Positions 22,991 to 38,547 of a stretch of 64,000 bases of DNA are shown one piece after another. How positions within the stretch are numbered: position 1 is the first letter of the stretch; each line of letters opens with the position of its first letter. This stretch comes from Piliocolobus tephrosceles (lineage: Eukaryota; Chordata; Mammalia; Primates; Cercopithecidae), in assembly GCF_002776525.5 (NCBI RefSeq), contig NC_045443.1, positions 42,854,117 to 42,918,116 on the forward strand. The letters run 5' to 3'. The notes under the pieces are model-generated. The model made no database searches and had not been told where the DNA came from. It worked only from the letters and a program-made list of their open reading frames with translations. Made by a program: the position numbers and the translations under genes.

Positions 22991-25497
22991 GTTAGTGTTT
23001 TTACATACTCTTTTCAGTGTGGTTATGAGTGTATAAGATTTGATCCTAAGAATAAATTTCAATGTGCAGTGTAGAGAACTGATATTTTACAGTAGAGTAG
23101 GCCAAAGTGGAATTTGGGTATGTACTTAATTTCTTAGATATTATACATTCCAGGAGTAGCAGGATCAAGGTGAGCTCATAGGAAGAGTAGTATAATAGGA
23201 AAATTAAGTTGGGCAGGATTTAGAGTAATGTGGTGGATTAGATATTCACAATTATGATAGCTGTAAGTGCCCCAATAGGCATATTATTTGTGATTTTGGT
23301 CATGAGAAATTGACATGCCAGGAATAGATTATTCATATATTTATTACCTTATAATTTTCTCAGGTGATCATCAGGTTACATAAGTATAATACTCCTAACA
23401 TCCCTAAATCTTGGAACCAACACCATAGAATCAATAGCCTGGGAGAAGACACATGCACATATGTATACACACACTTACAAGCATGTATACCTGCATTTAC
23501 ACACCTTTCCTAGTGTCTCTTAGCTCAATTCTGTTTAGCTCAACTGTAATTATAGTACGGATATGTCTAATAACCAGACTTCTGTTCAGTCGTTGAACTC
23601 CTTTTCCCTGGCTCATTGTGAGTCATCATATTTTATATTTTACCACCCTTAGCCTTTTTTTTAAAAGTGCTTTCTCTACCTTGGTTTATCCTAAAAATAC
23701 ATCTTTCATCTCACCTACCCTTCCATTTCCTATCCTCTCACCTCCTGCCGTCCCCAAGACTCTTCTCTTTCTTTGTATTTTTTGAATGGAGGATGCTCAT
23801 TTTCTCAATTGATCTTAATTCTCACTTTGCAATTAATACAGAGGCTGTGTAGAATGAATTTCTTCAACTTCTTACTCCTTCAGTTACAAACTTATTAGCA
23901 TCTGGACTCATTTTCCTTTAGCTTCCGCTCGTTTCAGAAAGAGATGCTAATTTCTTTTGAAACTTACCCTGAATATCAGTCTTTCCCATCTCCATGTTCC
24001 CATATCTTAAATCTCTTTCTTTACTCACTTTTTCCTTTCAGCTAGAAATGTATTTAGATCTCTCTCATCCTCCCTCGCTAGCCCCAAACCAAAAATTTCA
24101 TTATCCCACTCACCAGATCTTGTTGAATCTTCCTAAATACCTGGCCTTTTCAACTGCCAATGCTTGTGATTGAGATTGAACTTTCATCATCTCTAGCTGT
24201 CTGTTCTCACATTCATTCATGGTCCCAATTTGTCTTCTACTCCAACTTGTAGTATGAAAATTATGTACTCTATGCAAAGTATGTAATACGTATCACATAT
24301 TTCATTGATTTCCATTATGTCCTTCTGAAGTGTATAGATTTGTGTCATATGTTCACTCAACTAACTTGGATCCACCAAACAGAAGTGGACAAATAACAGA
24401 AGGCAAAAAAATAGATAAATTTGACTGCTAGTCTATTCAATGAGCTTTCAACTACAGGTAATAGATGTTAAACAGCCAATTCATATTGGGGAATCTTTGG
24501 TCAGAATATTGTTTCTCAACCTTGACAAAGAAATGAAACAGTTCGTATTGCTAGTTAAGTGAGTGGTGGCAATGTTTTTTACCATCAAAGAAGAAACTGA
24601 AGATTAAATTAATTTAGGGACATAAAAGGGCAGTGTTAAGGAAATTGATAAAATGTCTGAATACTCAGGGTGATTTGATGAAAATTATTTTTTGCTGCTT
24701 GGTTAGCCTTTGACCTTCACAGTTCTTTTGACCTCAACAAATGAACCTACTTCTGAACCTAAAATTTGGTCCTCATTTGGCAAATGAATGAATTTAAACA
24801 TTGAGAATTTGTGGCTTATTCATTTATGTAGTAATTCATTCATAGAGATGGGACTAGACCGCTGGGGATTTGAAAAGAGTTTATTTTCAGCTGAAGAGCA
24901 CTTTATTACTTGTGCTCTCCCTGATTGATTGGTTATCCTTTGTGGTTTAGCTATTGCCTACATAGTTTAATGCTGCTTTTTTATGGAATTACCATCTTTA
25001 AACTTTTTGCTCACTTCCCTCAATCCCTCTGAAAACTTTTATAACCTTTTACCCATTTTTAGATTAACATCTAAATCTCTTATCATAATTTAAATAGTTG
25101 CAAAGTATGTATTGTCTTGATGTATATTAAACTACATTTTTAAAAGAAAGTAATTACAGTGCTTTTTGTATCCAGTGGAATCTTGATACCATCATTCATT
25201 TTTTAAAATGCACAAACTCTTTAACACCGGAAATTTTATAATATTCCTCTTTCACCTTGAACTCATATTCCAATATCCTCAGAGTTTTATCCTAATATAA
25301 TACATTTTATGTTTGAGATTCTTTTTTATTCATCACCCTATCAATACTTTTTAGCTACAAAATAGACATTTTAAAAGTTTTTCTATAAACTTGTTATTAT
25401 TTGTTTTTTATTTGTTTTATTATTATTATTTGTTATTATTTATATTTTCTATAAACCTTGTTATTCTATAAAGCTCTACATTTTAAAAATTTCATTT

Positions 25498-25755
25498 GGC
25501 CAGGCACTGTGGCTTACGCCTGTAATCCCAGCACTTTGGGAGGCTGAGGCAGAAGGATCACTGGAGGCCAGGAGTTTGAGATCAGCCTGGCAACATAGTG
25601 AGATTCCATCTCTACAACATCAGGAAAAAAATTAGCAGAGCATGGTGATGCACACCTGTAATCCCAGCTTGCGCCCAGGGAGTTAAAGGCTGTAGTGAGA
25701 TATGAATGTGTCACTGCATCCACTTTAGGCAATAGAGCAAGACCCTATCTCAAAA
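25498..25755 (+). mobile_element. AluJ element with (CA)n tail
   Basis: A diverged sense Alu lacking part of the right arm (cccagcttgcgcccaggg). Its tail has become a (CA)n dinucleotide repeat at 25754-25780. Confidence 0.83.
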
Positions 25756-25780
25756 CACACACACACACACACACACACAT
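25754..25780. repeat. (CA)n microsatellite
   Basis: About 13 uninterrupted CA units grown from an Alu tail. Confidence 0.95.
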
Positions 25781-25880
25781 ATAATGCACATACATATACT
25801 TTATCATTACAGGTTTTAGTAATAAATGGTATATAAAATAGTAAATACTTTGTAAATTTTTATAAATAATTACTAAACAA

Positions 25881-26177
25881 GGCCGGACTCAGTGGCTCAT
25901 ACCTGTAGTCCCAGCACTTTAGGAGGCCAAGGCGGGCTGATCATGAGGTCAAGAGATTGAGACCATCCTGGCCAACATGGTGAAACTCCTTCTCTACTAA
26001 AAATACAAAAATTAGCTGGGCATGGTGGTGCACGCCTGTAGTAGTCCCAGCTACCCAGTAGGCTGAGGCAGGAGAATCGCTTGAACCCGGGAGACGGAGG
26101 TTGCAGTGAGCCGAGATCGCACTGCTGCACTCCAGCTTGGTGACAGACCGAGACTCCGTCTCAAAAAGAAAAAAAAA
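25881..26177 (+). mobile_element. AluS-type element
   Basis: A sense Alu between attactaaacaa (to 25880) and attattaaacaa (from about 26177). A gta triplet is duplicated in cctgtagtagtccc. Confidence 0.9.
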
Positions 26178-26659
26178 TTATTAAACAAAAATGTACTTGA
26201 AATATATCTCTTAATAAGATGAATAGGACTCTCCCCTCTAATTCTCTGGATGCTATTAATTCAATATATCTCTCAATGACTGACTTACTGCTAGAATGAA
26301 ACTGGAGTTAGCATCAATAGTATTCCTGTTTCCCTTTTTATAGATGTAAATCAAAAAATCTAGTTTGCATTATTAGATGAAGATAGAATTTACAGTTCTT
26401 TGAACTTCAGAATTGTCCAAAAAGTATTAAACTTATTTTTTACAATCATCCAAAAACTTGAGTTCTCCTTTATTTTGTTGAAATCAAAGAACTGGCAAGT
26501 ACCTGACTGCAAGAATATTTGTTGCTCAGTCATTAGAGGCCTTTTTTTTTAAGTTTCTGGAAAATATATCAAAGAGATATTAACAAGCTATGACTATAAA
26601 TTATACTTGCTACTGTTTTAGACATCTTGTGTAACCTGATAAATTCAAGAAGTTTAACA

Positions 26660-27075
26660 CAGTGGTTCTCAAACCTTAGGGTGCATCAGAATCATCTGAT
26701 AGACTACTAAAGATATCTGAGCTACATTCCCTGAGTTTCTGGATCAGGTGGGACCTGAGATTTTTTTTTTTTTCTTTCTTTTTTTTTTTTTAAAGACAGC
26801 ATCTCACTCTGTTGTCCAGGCTGGAGTGCAGTGGTGCTATCTCAGCTCACTGCAACTTCTAACACCTGGGCTCAAGGCTATCCTCCCACCTCAGCCTCCT
26901 GAGTAACTGGGACTGCAGGTGGCCACCACCACACCCAGCTAATTTTTGTATTTGTTTTTATAGAGATGAGATTTCACCATGTTGCCCAGGCTGGTCACAG
27001 AATTTTCATTTTTATCAAGTTCCCGTGAGATGCTGATGCTGCAGTCCAGGGACTGTATTTTTAGGATTACTGAGT
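26660..27075. mobile_element. MER5A-type hAT relic interrupted by an Alu
   Basis: It opens cagtggttctcaaacc with gcatcagaatcatctg and continues after the Alu with ttcccgtgagatgctgatgc. This is the second element of this family in the gene. Confidence 0.7.
26761..26996 (-). mobile_element. Alu element, antisense, 5'-truncated
   Basis: A reverse Alu with a long T tail. It stops at gttgcccaggctggtc, so the 5' part of its left arm is missing. It lies inside MER5A. Confidence 0.85.
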
Positions 27076-27420
27076 TAGGAAAACTGAAATATTGTTCATT
27101 TCAAGACCAGTACAATGTATTTGATGTTTAGGTGCTTTTTGTCGTATTCTTCACATATATTTTTGTGAAAACCTTGACACTGCAGATTTAAGTTGATTTT
27201 TCAGAAAATGTCTGCCACGTGACCTAGTAAAGATAGTTTTTATTAACAAAAGTCTCTTGCTTAATCAGACTCTTTTTGTTACTTAGAAAAAGTCCAACTT
27301 TGTTTTTAAATTCAAGAAAGTATGTTAGTATGTTAGTATGACACCTTCTTTCCTTCAGAATTTTAACAGTTGAATTTGCCATGAGTTTGTAATCTGAATG
27401 AAATAAACCACCACCTTCCA

Positions 27421-27547
27421 TACTCTTTCTTTCCTCTCCTCTCCTCTCCTCTCCCCTCCCCTCCCCTCCTCTCCCCTCCCCTCCCCTTCCCTCCCCTCCT
27501 CTCTTCTCCCCTCCCCTCCCATCCCATCCCCTCCCCTCCCCCTACTT
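27421..27547. repeat. Pyrimidine tract (CTCTC/CCCTC)n
   Basis: About 125 bases of almost pure C and T in 5-base units (tcctc, ccctc) with rare A. It lies at the tail of the following antisense Alu. On the minus strand it is a polypurine tract that yields a spurious Gly/Arg/Glu-rich frame at 27355-27618. Confidence 0.93.
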
Positions 27548-27842
27548 CTTTTTTTGAGAAAGGGTTTCACTCTGTCACCCATACTGGAGTGCAGTGGTGT
27601 GATCAGAACCTGGCTCACTGCAGCCTTGACCCCGGGAGCTCAATCAATCCCCCTATCTCAGGCTCCTGAGTAGTTGGGACTACAAGTACATGCCACCAAG
27701 TCTGGCTAATTTTTGTATTTTTTGTAAGGAATGGGGTTTCACTATGTTGCCCAGGTAGTCTCAAACTCCTGGGATCAAGCTGTTCACCCACTTCGGCCTC
27801 CCAAAGTGCTGGAATTACAGGCATGAGCCACCATGCCTGACC
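27548..27842 (-). mobile_element. Alu element, antisense
   Basis: A full reverse Alu, moderately diverged (gtgatcagaacctggctcac has a small insertion), ending ccaccatgcctgacc. Confidence 0.87.
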
Positions 27843-28154
27843 CACCTTTGATATTTCTTTAAAATAGTTTCTGTACTTTGTTTACACAGGATTCTGCCTA
27901 AGAAATAGTGCATTCTTTGACAGTAGTTGAGGAGGCAAGGGCATTAAGCAAAATTATCATTACTCTACAATGTATCTGAATTTAGAACAAATCAAAGGGC
28001 CAGAATACTGAATTTCTAATGCCCAACTTTGCCCTTAACTGTAATATGTAAAATACTGGTATTGACAGGAAGCTATACCAATAATACCTTGGTTAAGAGG
28101 CTTCATGGACACTAATGTTTTGAATTCTCTCTTTAGTGATCCACATGTTGTTAC

Positions 28155-28352
28155 GCTATAACAATAATAGTAGCTAGCATTTATATAGTGCTTATTTAGT
28201 GCTTACTTTGTGCTAGGCATTATTTTAAGTGACTTGCACATAATCTAATCCTTATAGCAACATGTGAGGTTAATGTACTGTTACTTTCCTCCATTGTATA
28301 GACAGAGTTATTTTGCTCATAGTTACACAGCTAGCTAGTGAGTGATGGAATT
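28155..28352 (-). mobile_element. MIR element, antisense
   Basis: Reverse MIR wording: agctagcatttatatagtgcttat, ttgtgctaggcatt, then acacagctagctagtgag. Confidence 0.75.
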
Positions 28353-28934
28353 CTTTGTAGATTTATGCATTTAACCATAATGCATAATCCTGCAGAGCTA
28401 TCAAAGATGGGTGAGAATTAAGTCATTTGATTCCAAAATGAGAGAAAAACAATTATCAAAGAGGAGATGATGCTCTTATGCAAACCAGTTTTAGGAAGAA
28501 TACATAAGAAAGCTGAGTATCTGGAAATTGATTCAAAGTATATGCACCTTCATTTGGAATGTCTTCAGGTATCCGGAGGGCAGTGCTCCTCAGTTTGTAG
28601 CTACTTTTTATAGTAATTATGTTTCCAGTTTAAATTCCCATTTGTGATTTTATTCTTCCTTCTACATTGTTTATAAAGGCTTCTCATGATTTTAATGTGA
28701 TTTCTAGTGTTTCGTGAAATTGATTGCTAATTCATTCAGGAAATTTCAGTCTGAGTAGGGTGTACTCTTTCATAGTAGAAATGATAAAGGGAAGATTTCT
28801 ACATAGTTTCAGACCCTAGAAAGTATTTTCGGTATTAATATCGTCGAGTTAGAAGGAGAAGAAAAGATAAGCTAGGATTGCCAACAGGAAAAATTATTTT
28901 TGTTCTAACTGTTGCATTATCTCAAGGAGCATAT

Positions 28935-29150
28935 AATAGTATGGCCTCTGAAATGTGACAGACCTGGATTCAAATTCAACACTTTTAAAAGAAGTCCTTT
29001 CAAGTATACCCAGCTCTACTATCTCCACCATGTGTTCCTGGCTGAACTTAATCTCTGAGCTTTAGTTTTCTGATCTGTGAAACAGGGATAATTAAACTTA
29101 GACTTAAAAGATTAAAATAAATAATGTAAATATAAATGGATTTATACACA
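28935..29150 (+). mobile_element. MIR element, sense
   Basis: A tRNA-derived MIR in sense: gacctggattcaaattc, gagctttagttttctgatctgtg. An insertion or divergence is present in the middle. Confidence 0.65.
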
Positions 29151-29959
29151 GTACATGTTTATTAAGTGTCTACAATTAGCTATTACCTCAAAGCATGGGG
29201 CATTCATCAAAGGTTATGATTGCCTCAGATTATTCACAGATTTGGCTGTGCTATGGAGCTTGCCTAGTTCCAATAATTTTAAAATGCATTTGTTCTGTTT
29301 GAGGGTTCTGAGCAGCTTTGCTAAAATATCATCTGAAAAAAATTGTGTATAATCTGTGTGTTTAAAAACTACATTGCCATGTCACATAATAGTTTTTCGA
29401 AAAACCTGCAAAGTAATGCTAATGAATAGTGAAAAAAGGATAATTAATTTACAAATATATGATTCAGACTTATAATTTATAATATGACTTTTACTTTATA
29501 TTTTTCATGTTTTCATTAGTTCCTTTGTATAATATAGTGAAGAAGAAGAGATAACATACATCATTTTTCTACAAATCTCTTCAACATATTAGAAAATAAT
29601 AGGTGATTTACTCATTTATTCATTGACCTTGAAACTTTTAAAATACATCATAAATGAAACTTCAGAAAGTATTTGTCTTAAGATTAATAGCTATTACATT
29701 TGTATACAACCAGGTTGCCTCTTTCAGGAAAAAAGTATAATTCAAATTTATTATTACAACAGATATCTTCTTTTTTTCCTCCCCAGAAAAATTACGGAAA
29801 TCCTTTTTTGAAAATGGGACTTTAAATTAGTTCAGCTTTTGTTCACTGTATTCCAAAAATTTTATATGTGCCACTTACAGTTATTAATCTTTTAAATTAG
29901 GGAGTGAAGCTATAATTTCTCCTGCATTCTGCTTCCATAGCTAAATTGAAAGATACTCA

Positions 29960-30120
29960 ACTTACGTGTTGAACTGTATGACCCTGGGCCAGTTTTTTGA
30001 ATCACTTTGAGTCTCAGTTTTCTTATCTGTACCTACCTCACAGAAGAATTGAGTAAGCAGACATTGTAAAGTATTTAGTTCAGTGTCTTGCCCATGGGAA
30101 TAATAGATGTTATGTTAACT
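29960..30120 (+). mobile_element. MIR element, sense
   Basis: gaccctgggccag, gtctcagttttcttatctgt, then cagtgtcttgcccatggg. An old SINE. Confidence 0.65.
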
Positions 30121-30346
30121 AAATCATCCATATTAATTGTTATTATTTGAATGATTGTGAGGTTAAACAAAATAGTTCATATGAATCCTCTAAGACAGTG
30201 CCTGGTATGGTATGTTCTCCATTATATATTAGGTTTGTTCTCAAATGTGTATACTTTCATATGTTTATACACCTTTTAAAAAGGTATTCATTGTGAGTAT
30301 TAATGGGTTCAACATCCATAAAATAAGTATGGCATATGGTAACTAA

Positions 30347-33129
<2,783 letters not shown>

Positions 33130-33326
33130 AACTGTCTTTCCAAATCATACAGTGAAGAGAGTGGAGGATTCCAGTAACAATGGGCAGGCACATATTCATG
33201 TGGTAGGAGTAAAACGGAGGGCTATACCACTTCCCATTCAGATGTACTATCAGCAGCAACCAGTTTCTACTTCTGTTGTTCGTGTTGATTCTGTTCCTGA
33301 TGTGTCTCCTGCTCCTTCACCTGCAG
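33130..33326 (+). CDS. ARID2: ARID2 exon 14 (about residues 572-638)
   Basis: A 197-nt exon, acceptor actttacag, donor gtgtta at 33327, a weak donor lacking the usual aag. It encodes the end of the RFX-type domain (TVFPNHTVKRVEDSS, AHIHVVGVKRRAIP) and the first part of the flexible region (MYYQQQPVSTSVVRVDSVPD). The basic VKRR run is a candidate nuclear localisation or DNA-contact patch. The read-through frame stops 26 bases into the intron, at 33350-33352. Confidence 0.95.
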
Positions 33327-33586
33327 GTGTTAATTTTTATTGTATTTTTTAAAGTATTACTGAATTAATAATAAAACTGAATGAAAAATGTATATTCTCT
33401 GTTTCTAAATGTATAACTTTTGTTTCTCCAGTAGCGTTTTCTTCCTTGGTCTATTATCATATTGATATGATTCAAAATTGTTAAATGTTAATTTCTTTAA
33501 ACTATTTTCTCTTAAGTAAAATAATTCCTACTTGGGGCTTTTCAGTCATTTCATTTGGAATTTTGACATTTTCTTCATATTTTCAG
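33327..33586 (+). other. ARID2: ARID2 intron 14
   Basis: A 260-bp intron, gtgtta to ttcatattttcag. No repeat is seen. Its last 54 bases are in frame with exon 15 and give that open frame a spurious N-terminal extension. Confidence 0.93.
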
Positions 33587-36450
33587 GAATCCCTCATGGA
33601 TCACAAACCATAGGAAACCATTTTCAGAGGACTCCTGTTACCAACCAATCTTCAAATTTGACTGCAACACAAATGTCTTTTCCTGTACAAGGTGTTCATA
33701 CTGTGGCACAAACTGTTTCAAGAATTCCACCAAATCCTTCAGTTCATACCCACCAGCAACAGAATGCTCCAGTGACTGTCATTCAAAATAAAGCTCCAAT
33801 TCCTTGTGAAGTTGTTAAGGCTACAGTTATCCAGAATTCTATACCCCAGACAGGAGTTCCTGTTAGTATTGCTGTTGGAGGAGGACCTCCACAGAGTTCT
33901 GTTGTTCAGAATCATAGTACAGGGCCACAACCTGTTACAGTTGTGAATTCTCAGACATTGCTTCACCATCCATCTGTAATTCCACAACAGTCTCCATTAC
34001 ACACAGTGGTACCAGGACAGATCCCTTCAGGCACTCCTGTTACAGTAATTCAACAAGCTGTCCCACAGAGTCATATATTTGGCAGAGTACAGAACATACC
34101 AGCATGTACTTCTACAGTTTCACAGGGTCAACAGTTAATCACCACATCACCCCAACCTGTGCAAACTTCATCTCAACAGACATCAGTTGGTAGCCAGTCA
34201 CAAGATACTGTTATCATAGCACCCCCACAGTATGTAACAACTTCTGCATCCAATATTGTCTCAGCAACTTCAGTACAGAATTTTCAGGTAGCTACAGGAC
34301 AAATGGTTACTATTGCTGGTGTCCCAAGTCCACAACCCTCAAGGGTAGGGTTTCAGAACATTGCACCAAAACCTCTCCCTTCTCAGCAAGTTTCATCAAC
34401 AGTGGTACAGCAGCCTATTCAACAACCACAGCAGCCAACCCAACAAAGTGTAGTGATTGTAAGCCAGCCAGCTCAACAAGGTCAAACTTATGCACCAGCC
34501 ATTCACCAAATTGTTCTTGCTAATCCAGCAGCTCTTCCAGCTGGTCAGACAGTTCAGCTAACTGGACAACCTAACATAACTCCATCTTCTTCACCATCAC
34601 CTGTCCCAGCTACTAATAACCAAGTCCCTACTGCCATGTCGTCTTCTTCTACCCCTCAATCACAGGGACCACCTCCTACTGTCAGTCAAATGTTATCTGT
34701 GAAAAGGCAGCAACAGCAGCAACATTCACCAGCACCCCCACCTCAGCAGGTACAAGTACAAGTTCAGCAGCCCCAACAAGTACAGATGCAAGTTCAACCT
34801 CAGCAGTCGAATGCAGGAGTTGGTCAGCCTGCTTCTGGTGAGTCGAGTCTGATTAAACAGCTTCTGCTTCCAAAACGTGGTCCTTCAACACCAGGTGGTA
34901 AGCTTATTCTCCCAGCTCCACAGATTCCTCCCCCTAATAATGCAAGAGCTCCTAGCCCTCAGGTGGTCTATCAGGTGGCCAGTAACCAAGCCGCAGGTTT
35001 TGGAGTGCAGGGGCAAACTCCAGCTCAGCAGCTATTGGTTGGGCAGCAAAATGTTCAGTTGGTCCCAAGTGCAATGCCACCCACAGGGGGAGTACAAACT
35101 GTGCCCATTTCGAACTTACAAATATTGCCAGGCCCACTGATCTCAAATAGCCCAGCAACCATTTTCCAAGGGACTTCTGGCAACCAGGTAACCATAACAG
35201 TTGTGCCAAATACGAGTTTTGCAACTGCAACTGTGAGTCAGGGAAATACAACTCAGCTCATTGCTCCAGCAGGAATTACCATGAGTGGAACACAGACAGG
35301 AGTTGGACTTCCAGTACAAACGCTTCCAGCCACTCAAGCATCTCCTGCTGGACAATCATCATATACGACTGCTACTCCCCCATTCAAAGGTGATAAAATA
35401 ATTTGCCAAAAGGAGGAGGAAGCAAAGGAAGCAACAGGTTTACATGTTCATGAACGTAAAATTGAAGTCATGGAGAATCCGTCCTGCCGACGAGGAGCCA
35501 CAAACACCAGCAACGGGGATACAAAGGAAAATGAAATGCAGGTGGGAAGTCTTTTAAATGGGAGAAAGTACAGTGACTCAAGTCTACCTCCTTCAAACTC
35601 AGGGAAAATTCAAAGTGAGACTAATCAGTGCTCACTAATCAGTAATGGGCCATCATTGGAATTAGGTGAGAATGGAGCATCTGGAAAACAGAACTCAGAA
35701 CAAATAGACATGCAAGATATGAAAAGTGATTTGAAAAAACCGCTTGTTAATGGAATCTGTGATTTTGATAAAGGAGATGGTTCTCATTTAAGCAAAAACA
35801 TTCCAAATCATAAAACTTCCAATCATGTAGGAAATGGTGAGATATCTCCAGTGGAACCACAAGGGACTTTAGATATCACTCAGCAAGATACTGCCAAAGG
35901 TGATCAACTAGAAAGAATTTCTAATGGACCTGTATTAACTTTGGGTGGTTCATCATCTGTGAGCAGTATACAGGAGACTTCAAATGTGGCAACACAGCAA
36001 TTTAGTGGTACTGATTTGCTTAATGGACCTCTAGCTTCAAGTTTGAATTCAGATGTGCCTCAGCAACGCCCAAGTGTAGTTGTCTCACCACATTCTACAA
36101 CCTCTGTTATACAGGGACATCAAATCATAGCAGTTCCCGACTCAGGATCAAAAGTGTCCCATTCTCCTGCCCTATCATCTGACGTTCGGTCTACAAATGG
36201 CACAGCAGAATGCAAAACTGTAAAGAGGCCAGCAGAGGATAATGATAGGGAAACAGTCACAGGAATTCCAAATAAAGTAGGAGTTAGAATTGTTACAATC
36301 AGTGACCCCAACAATGCTGGCTGCAGTGCAACAATGGTTGCTGTGCCAGCGGGAGCAGATCCAAGCACTGTAGCTAAAGTAGCAATAGAAAGTGCTGTTC
36401 AGCAAAAGCAACAGCATCCACCAACATATGTACAGAATGTGGTCCCGCAG
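33587..36450 (+). CDS. ARID2: ARID2 exon 15, giant exon (about residues 638-1592)
   Basis: One uninterrupted 2864-nt exon, acceptor ttttcag, donor gtaagt at 36451. It encodes over half of the protein and almost all of its disordered middle: Gln/Pro/Ser/Thr/Val-rich sequence with repeated TVIQ, QQSP and VVQ motifs. Gln-rich clusters lie at about residues 912-926 and 1012-1045 (including five Gln encoded at 34708-34722). A hydrophobic-basic patch SLIKQLLLPKRG lies near residue 1058. From about residue 1240 it becomes acidic and Asn/Ser-rich (CQKEEEAKEA, NGRKYSDSS). A basic KTVKRPAED near the end could be a nuclear signal. The true start is the acceptor, not the upstream ATG-like codon at 33532. 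Confidence 0.97.
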
Positions 36451-37636
36451 GTAAGTTATTCTATGATCACATTTCTCTTACAAAATTTCTGATCTGTAAA
36501 TATGATTTTAGAGGGAAATGCACTGTTTTCCATGTCTCATCTTGAAAAGTTACTGTATCAGCTCACTTGTATCCAACCTGTCCTGTTCTTTTTTTCTGGT
36601 TTTGTAATATTAGTTTTCAATTTTAGCACATGATTTAAAGAATCTTTCAATTTTGTTATAGATCCAAATTAATAATTTTGTAGGCCCAAGGTAGAGAACA
36701 GTTGCTAATCTAACATCTTTTGGAGAATTTAAAAAAATGTATCTTAATCTCCTTTTTGAGTTTACTGCACAAGGGTTGGGGGAATGGGGGTCCTAAGAGT
36801 ATTCTAAATGGGGATTTCTGTATTTGATTTTGACCTGAGTGTGTTTTTGTTGCCTCTTTAACAGTACTTTTGTAATAAGGATGAATCTTGTAATAACTTT
36901 ATCAGTCATATTCTTTTTGTATTTATGCATTGCATCAGTCTCCTTTGGTGTTAAAAAGTATTATTTATTGTAATTTCAATTTGTTTCAGATATTCTGATA
37001 TTCTTTTCTATTTCTTACTCCTTTGCTTTACTGTCATATTCCTGCTATTCCCTTTTTAATGCCAATATTCCATCTCTGTATGCCTTAATAAATACAAGTA
37101 TTGTCTAAAATCAGCACTACTAAATTGAGGATCCAATCAGGTTATGAAGATTTTAAGGACAATCTCTTATGCTCTGTCCACTGAAATCACGGATTCTCTT
37201 AACAGTCGTCGCCACCTATTTCCTGGATCACTTCTCTTTCACTCAGTTCTTCCTAATTCCTGCATAGCCAGAACCTTCCATGACTACTGCCACCTCTGCT
37301 GACACGGTTCTGGCTTGGGCTTCTTCTGTATGGTTACGGCAATGACAGCAGCTATATGGCTGTTGTTGGCATTAGTACCAGATCTAGATGTGGGCAATAG
37401 CCAAATGGAAAGTACAAAAACAAAAGGAAGAGCCCCTTGCTTCAGAACAGTTATTCTACTAATATGCATCTTTCTTCATATGAATGAATGAAGTTGCCTT
37501 CTTAAATTTAATTTCAGAAAAAAAAAAAAGAAGGATAAAGTTGGACAGTGCTGCTCTGGGGAATAATGAAATTTTAATTTATATATTTGTATTGTCTAGA
37601 TCTAATTTAGAGTGACTAAGTTGTATATTCTTTAGG

Positions 37637-38164
37637 ATGGGGTCTCCAATCCCTGGGCCACGGACAGATACCAGTCCATGGCCCATTAATAACTTGGCCA
37701 TACAGCCAGAGGTGAGCGTCAGGTGAGCCAGTGAAGATTCATCTGTATTTACTTACAGCCACTCCCCATCACTTGCGTTATATCCTGAGCTCTGTCTCCT
37801 GTCATATCAGTGGCAGCATTAGATTCTCATAGGAGCACAAGCCCTATGGTGAACTGTGCACGTGAAGGATCTAGGTTGCACGCTCCGTAGGAGAATCTAA
37901 TGCCTGATGATCGGTCACTGTCTCCCATCCCCCAGATGGGACTGTCAAGTTGCAGGAAAACAAGCTCAGGACTCCCAATGATTCTACATTATGGCAAGTT
38001 GTATAATTATTTCATTATATATTACAGTGTAATAATAGAAATAAAGTGCTTAATAAATGTAATACGCTTGTATCACCCCCAAACCATCTCTTCACTCCCT
38101 GGTCTGTGGAAAAATTGTCCTTCATGAAACTGGTCCCTGGTGCCAAAAAGGTTGGAGACTTCTG
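37637..38164 (+). mobile_element. MER1A-like hAT-Charlie element
   Basis: An element of about 528 bp with terminal wording ggggtctccaatccctggg and aaaaaggttggagacttctg (inverted ends). Inside are ttagattctcataggagc and its inverted partner taggagaatctaatgcc. It is non-autonomous. A second copy lies at 60232-60728. Confidence 0.75.
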
Positions 38165-38547
38165 CTTTGAGGGATGTTATATACATGGCAATAATTAATC
38201 CTGAGTTATTGATGAAAAATACTGTATCATTTTTATTCAAGCTTCCACATGTTGAGCTTTTCACTTAAACACAATTTTTTAATTAGTGCAATGTGGAGTG
38301 TATAGTAGACATTCCATAGTTAGGTTTTTTCTCTTATATTTAATAATTTCCTAGTTCACCTTGATTATATGCCTGTTTTTCCTCTTAGAGACCTTTACAA
38401 CCCTAAATAGTTATAACAGACCAAGCCAAATTAGAGAAAAACTCCATCTCCATCACTATGGAATTGTTTCATCAACACTCATTTTTTGTATCCTTAATCT
38501 TCCAATGTGGTTGTAGTCAGTAATATCACAGTTACAAAGAATGAACA

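Noticed and set aside
33532..33586. Upstream start extending exon 15 into a free-standing 986-codon gene
   Set aside because: The extra codons lie before a good acceptor (ttttcag) and continue no protein family; the exon joins exon 14 in phase.
33739..33987. Antisense frames opposite exon 15 (also 34952-35251, 36120-36417)
   Set aside because: Shadows of the strongly coding sense frame; repetitive Asn/Ser/Cys-rich products with no recognisable domain.
37200..37470. Higher-GC stretch with a 61-codon minus-strand frame, considered as an exon or RNA gene
   Set aside because: No flanking splice signals in phase with ARID2, no RNA-gene promoter boxes, and no recognisable product.
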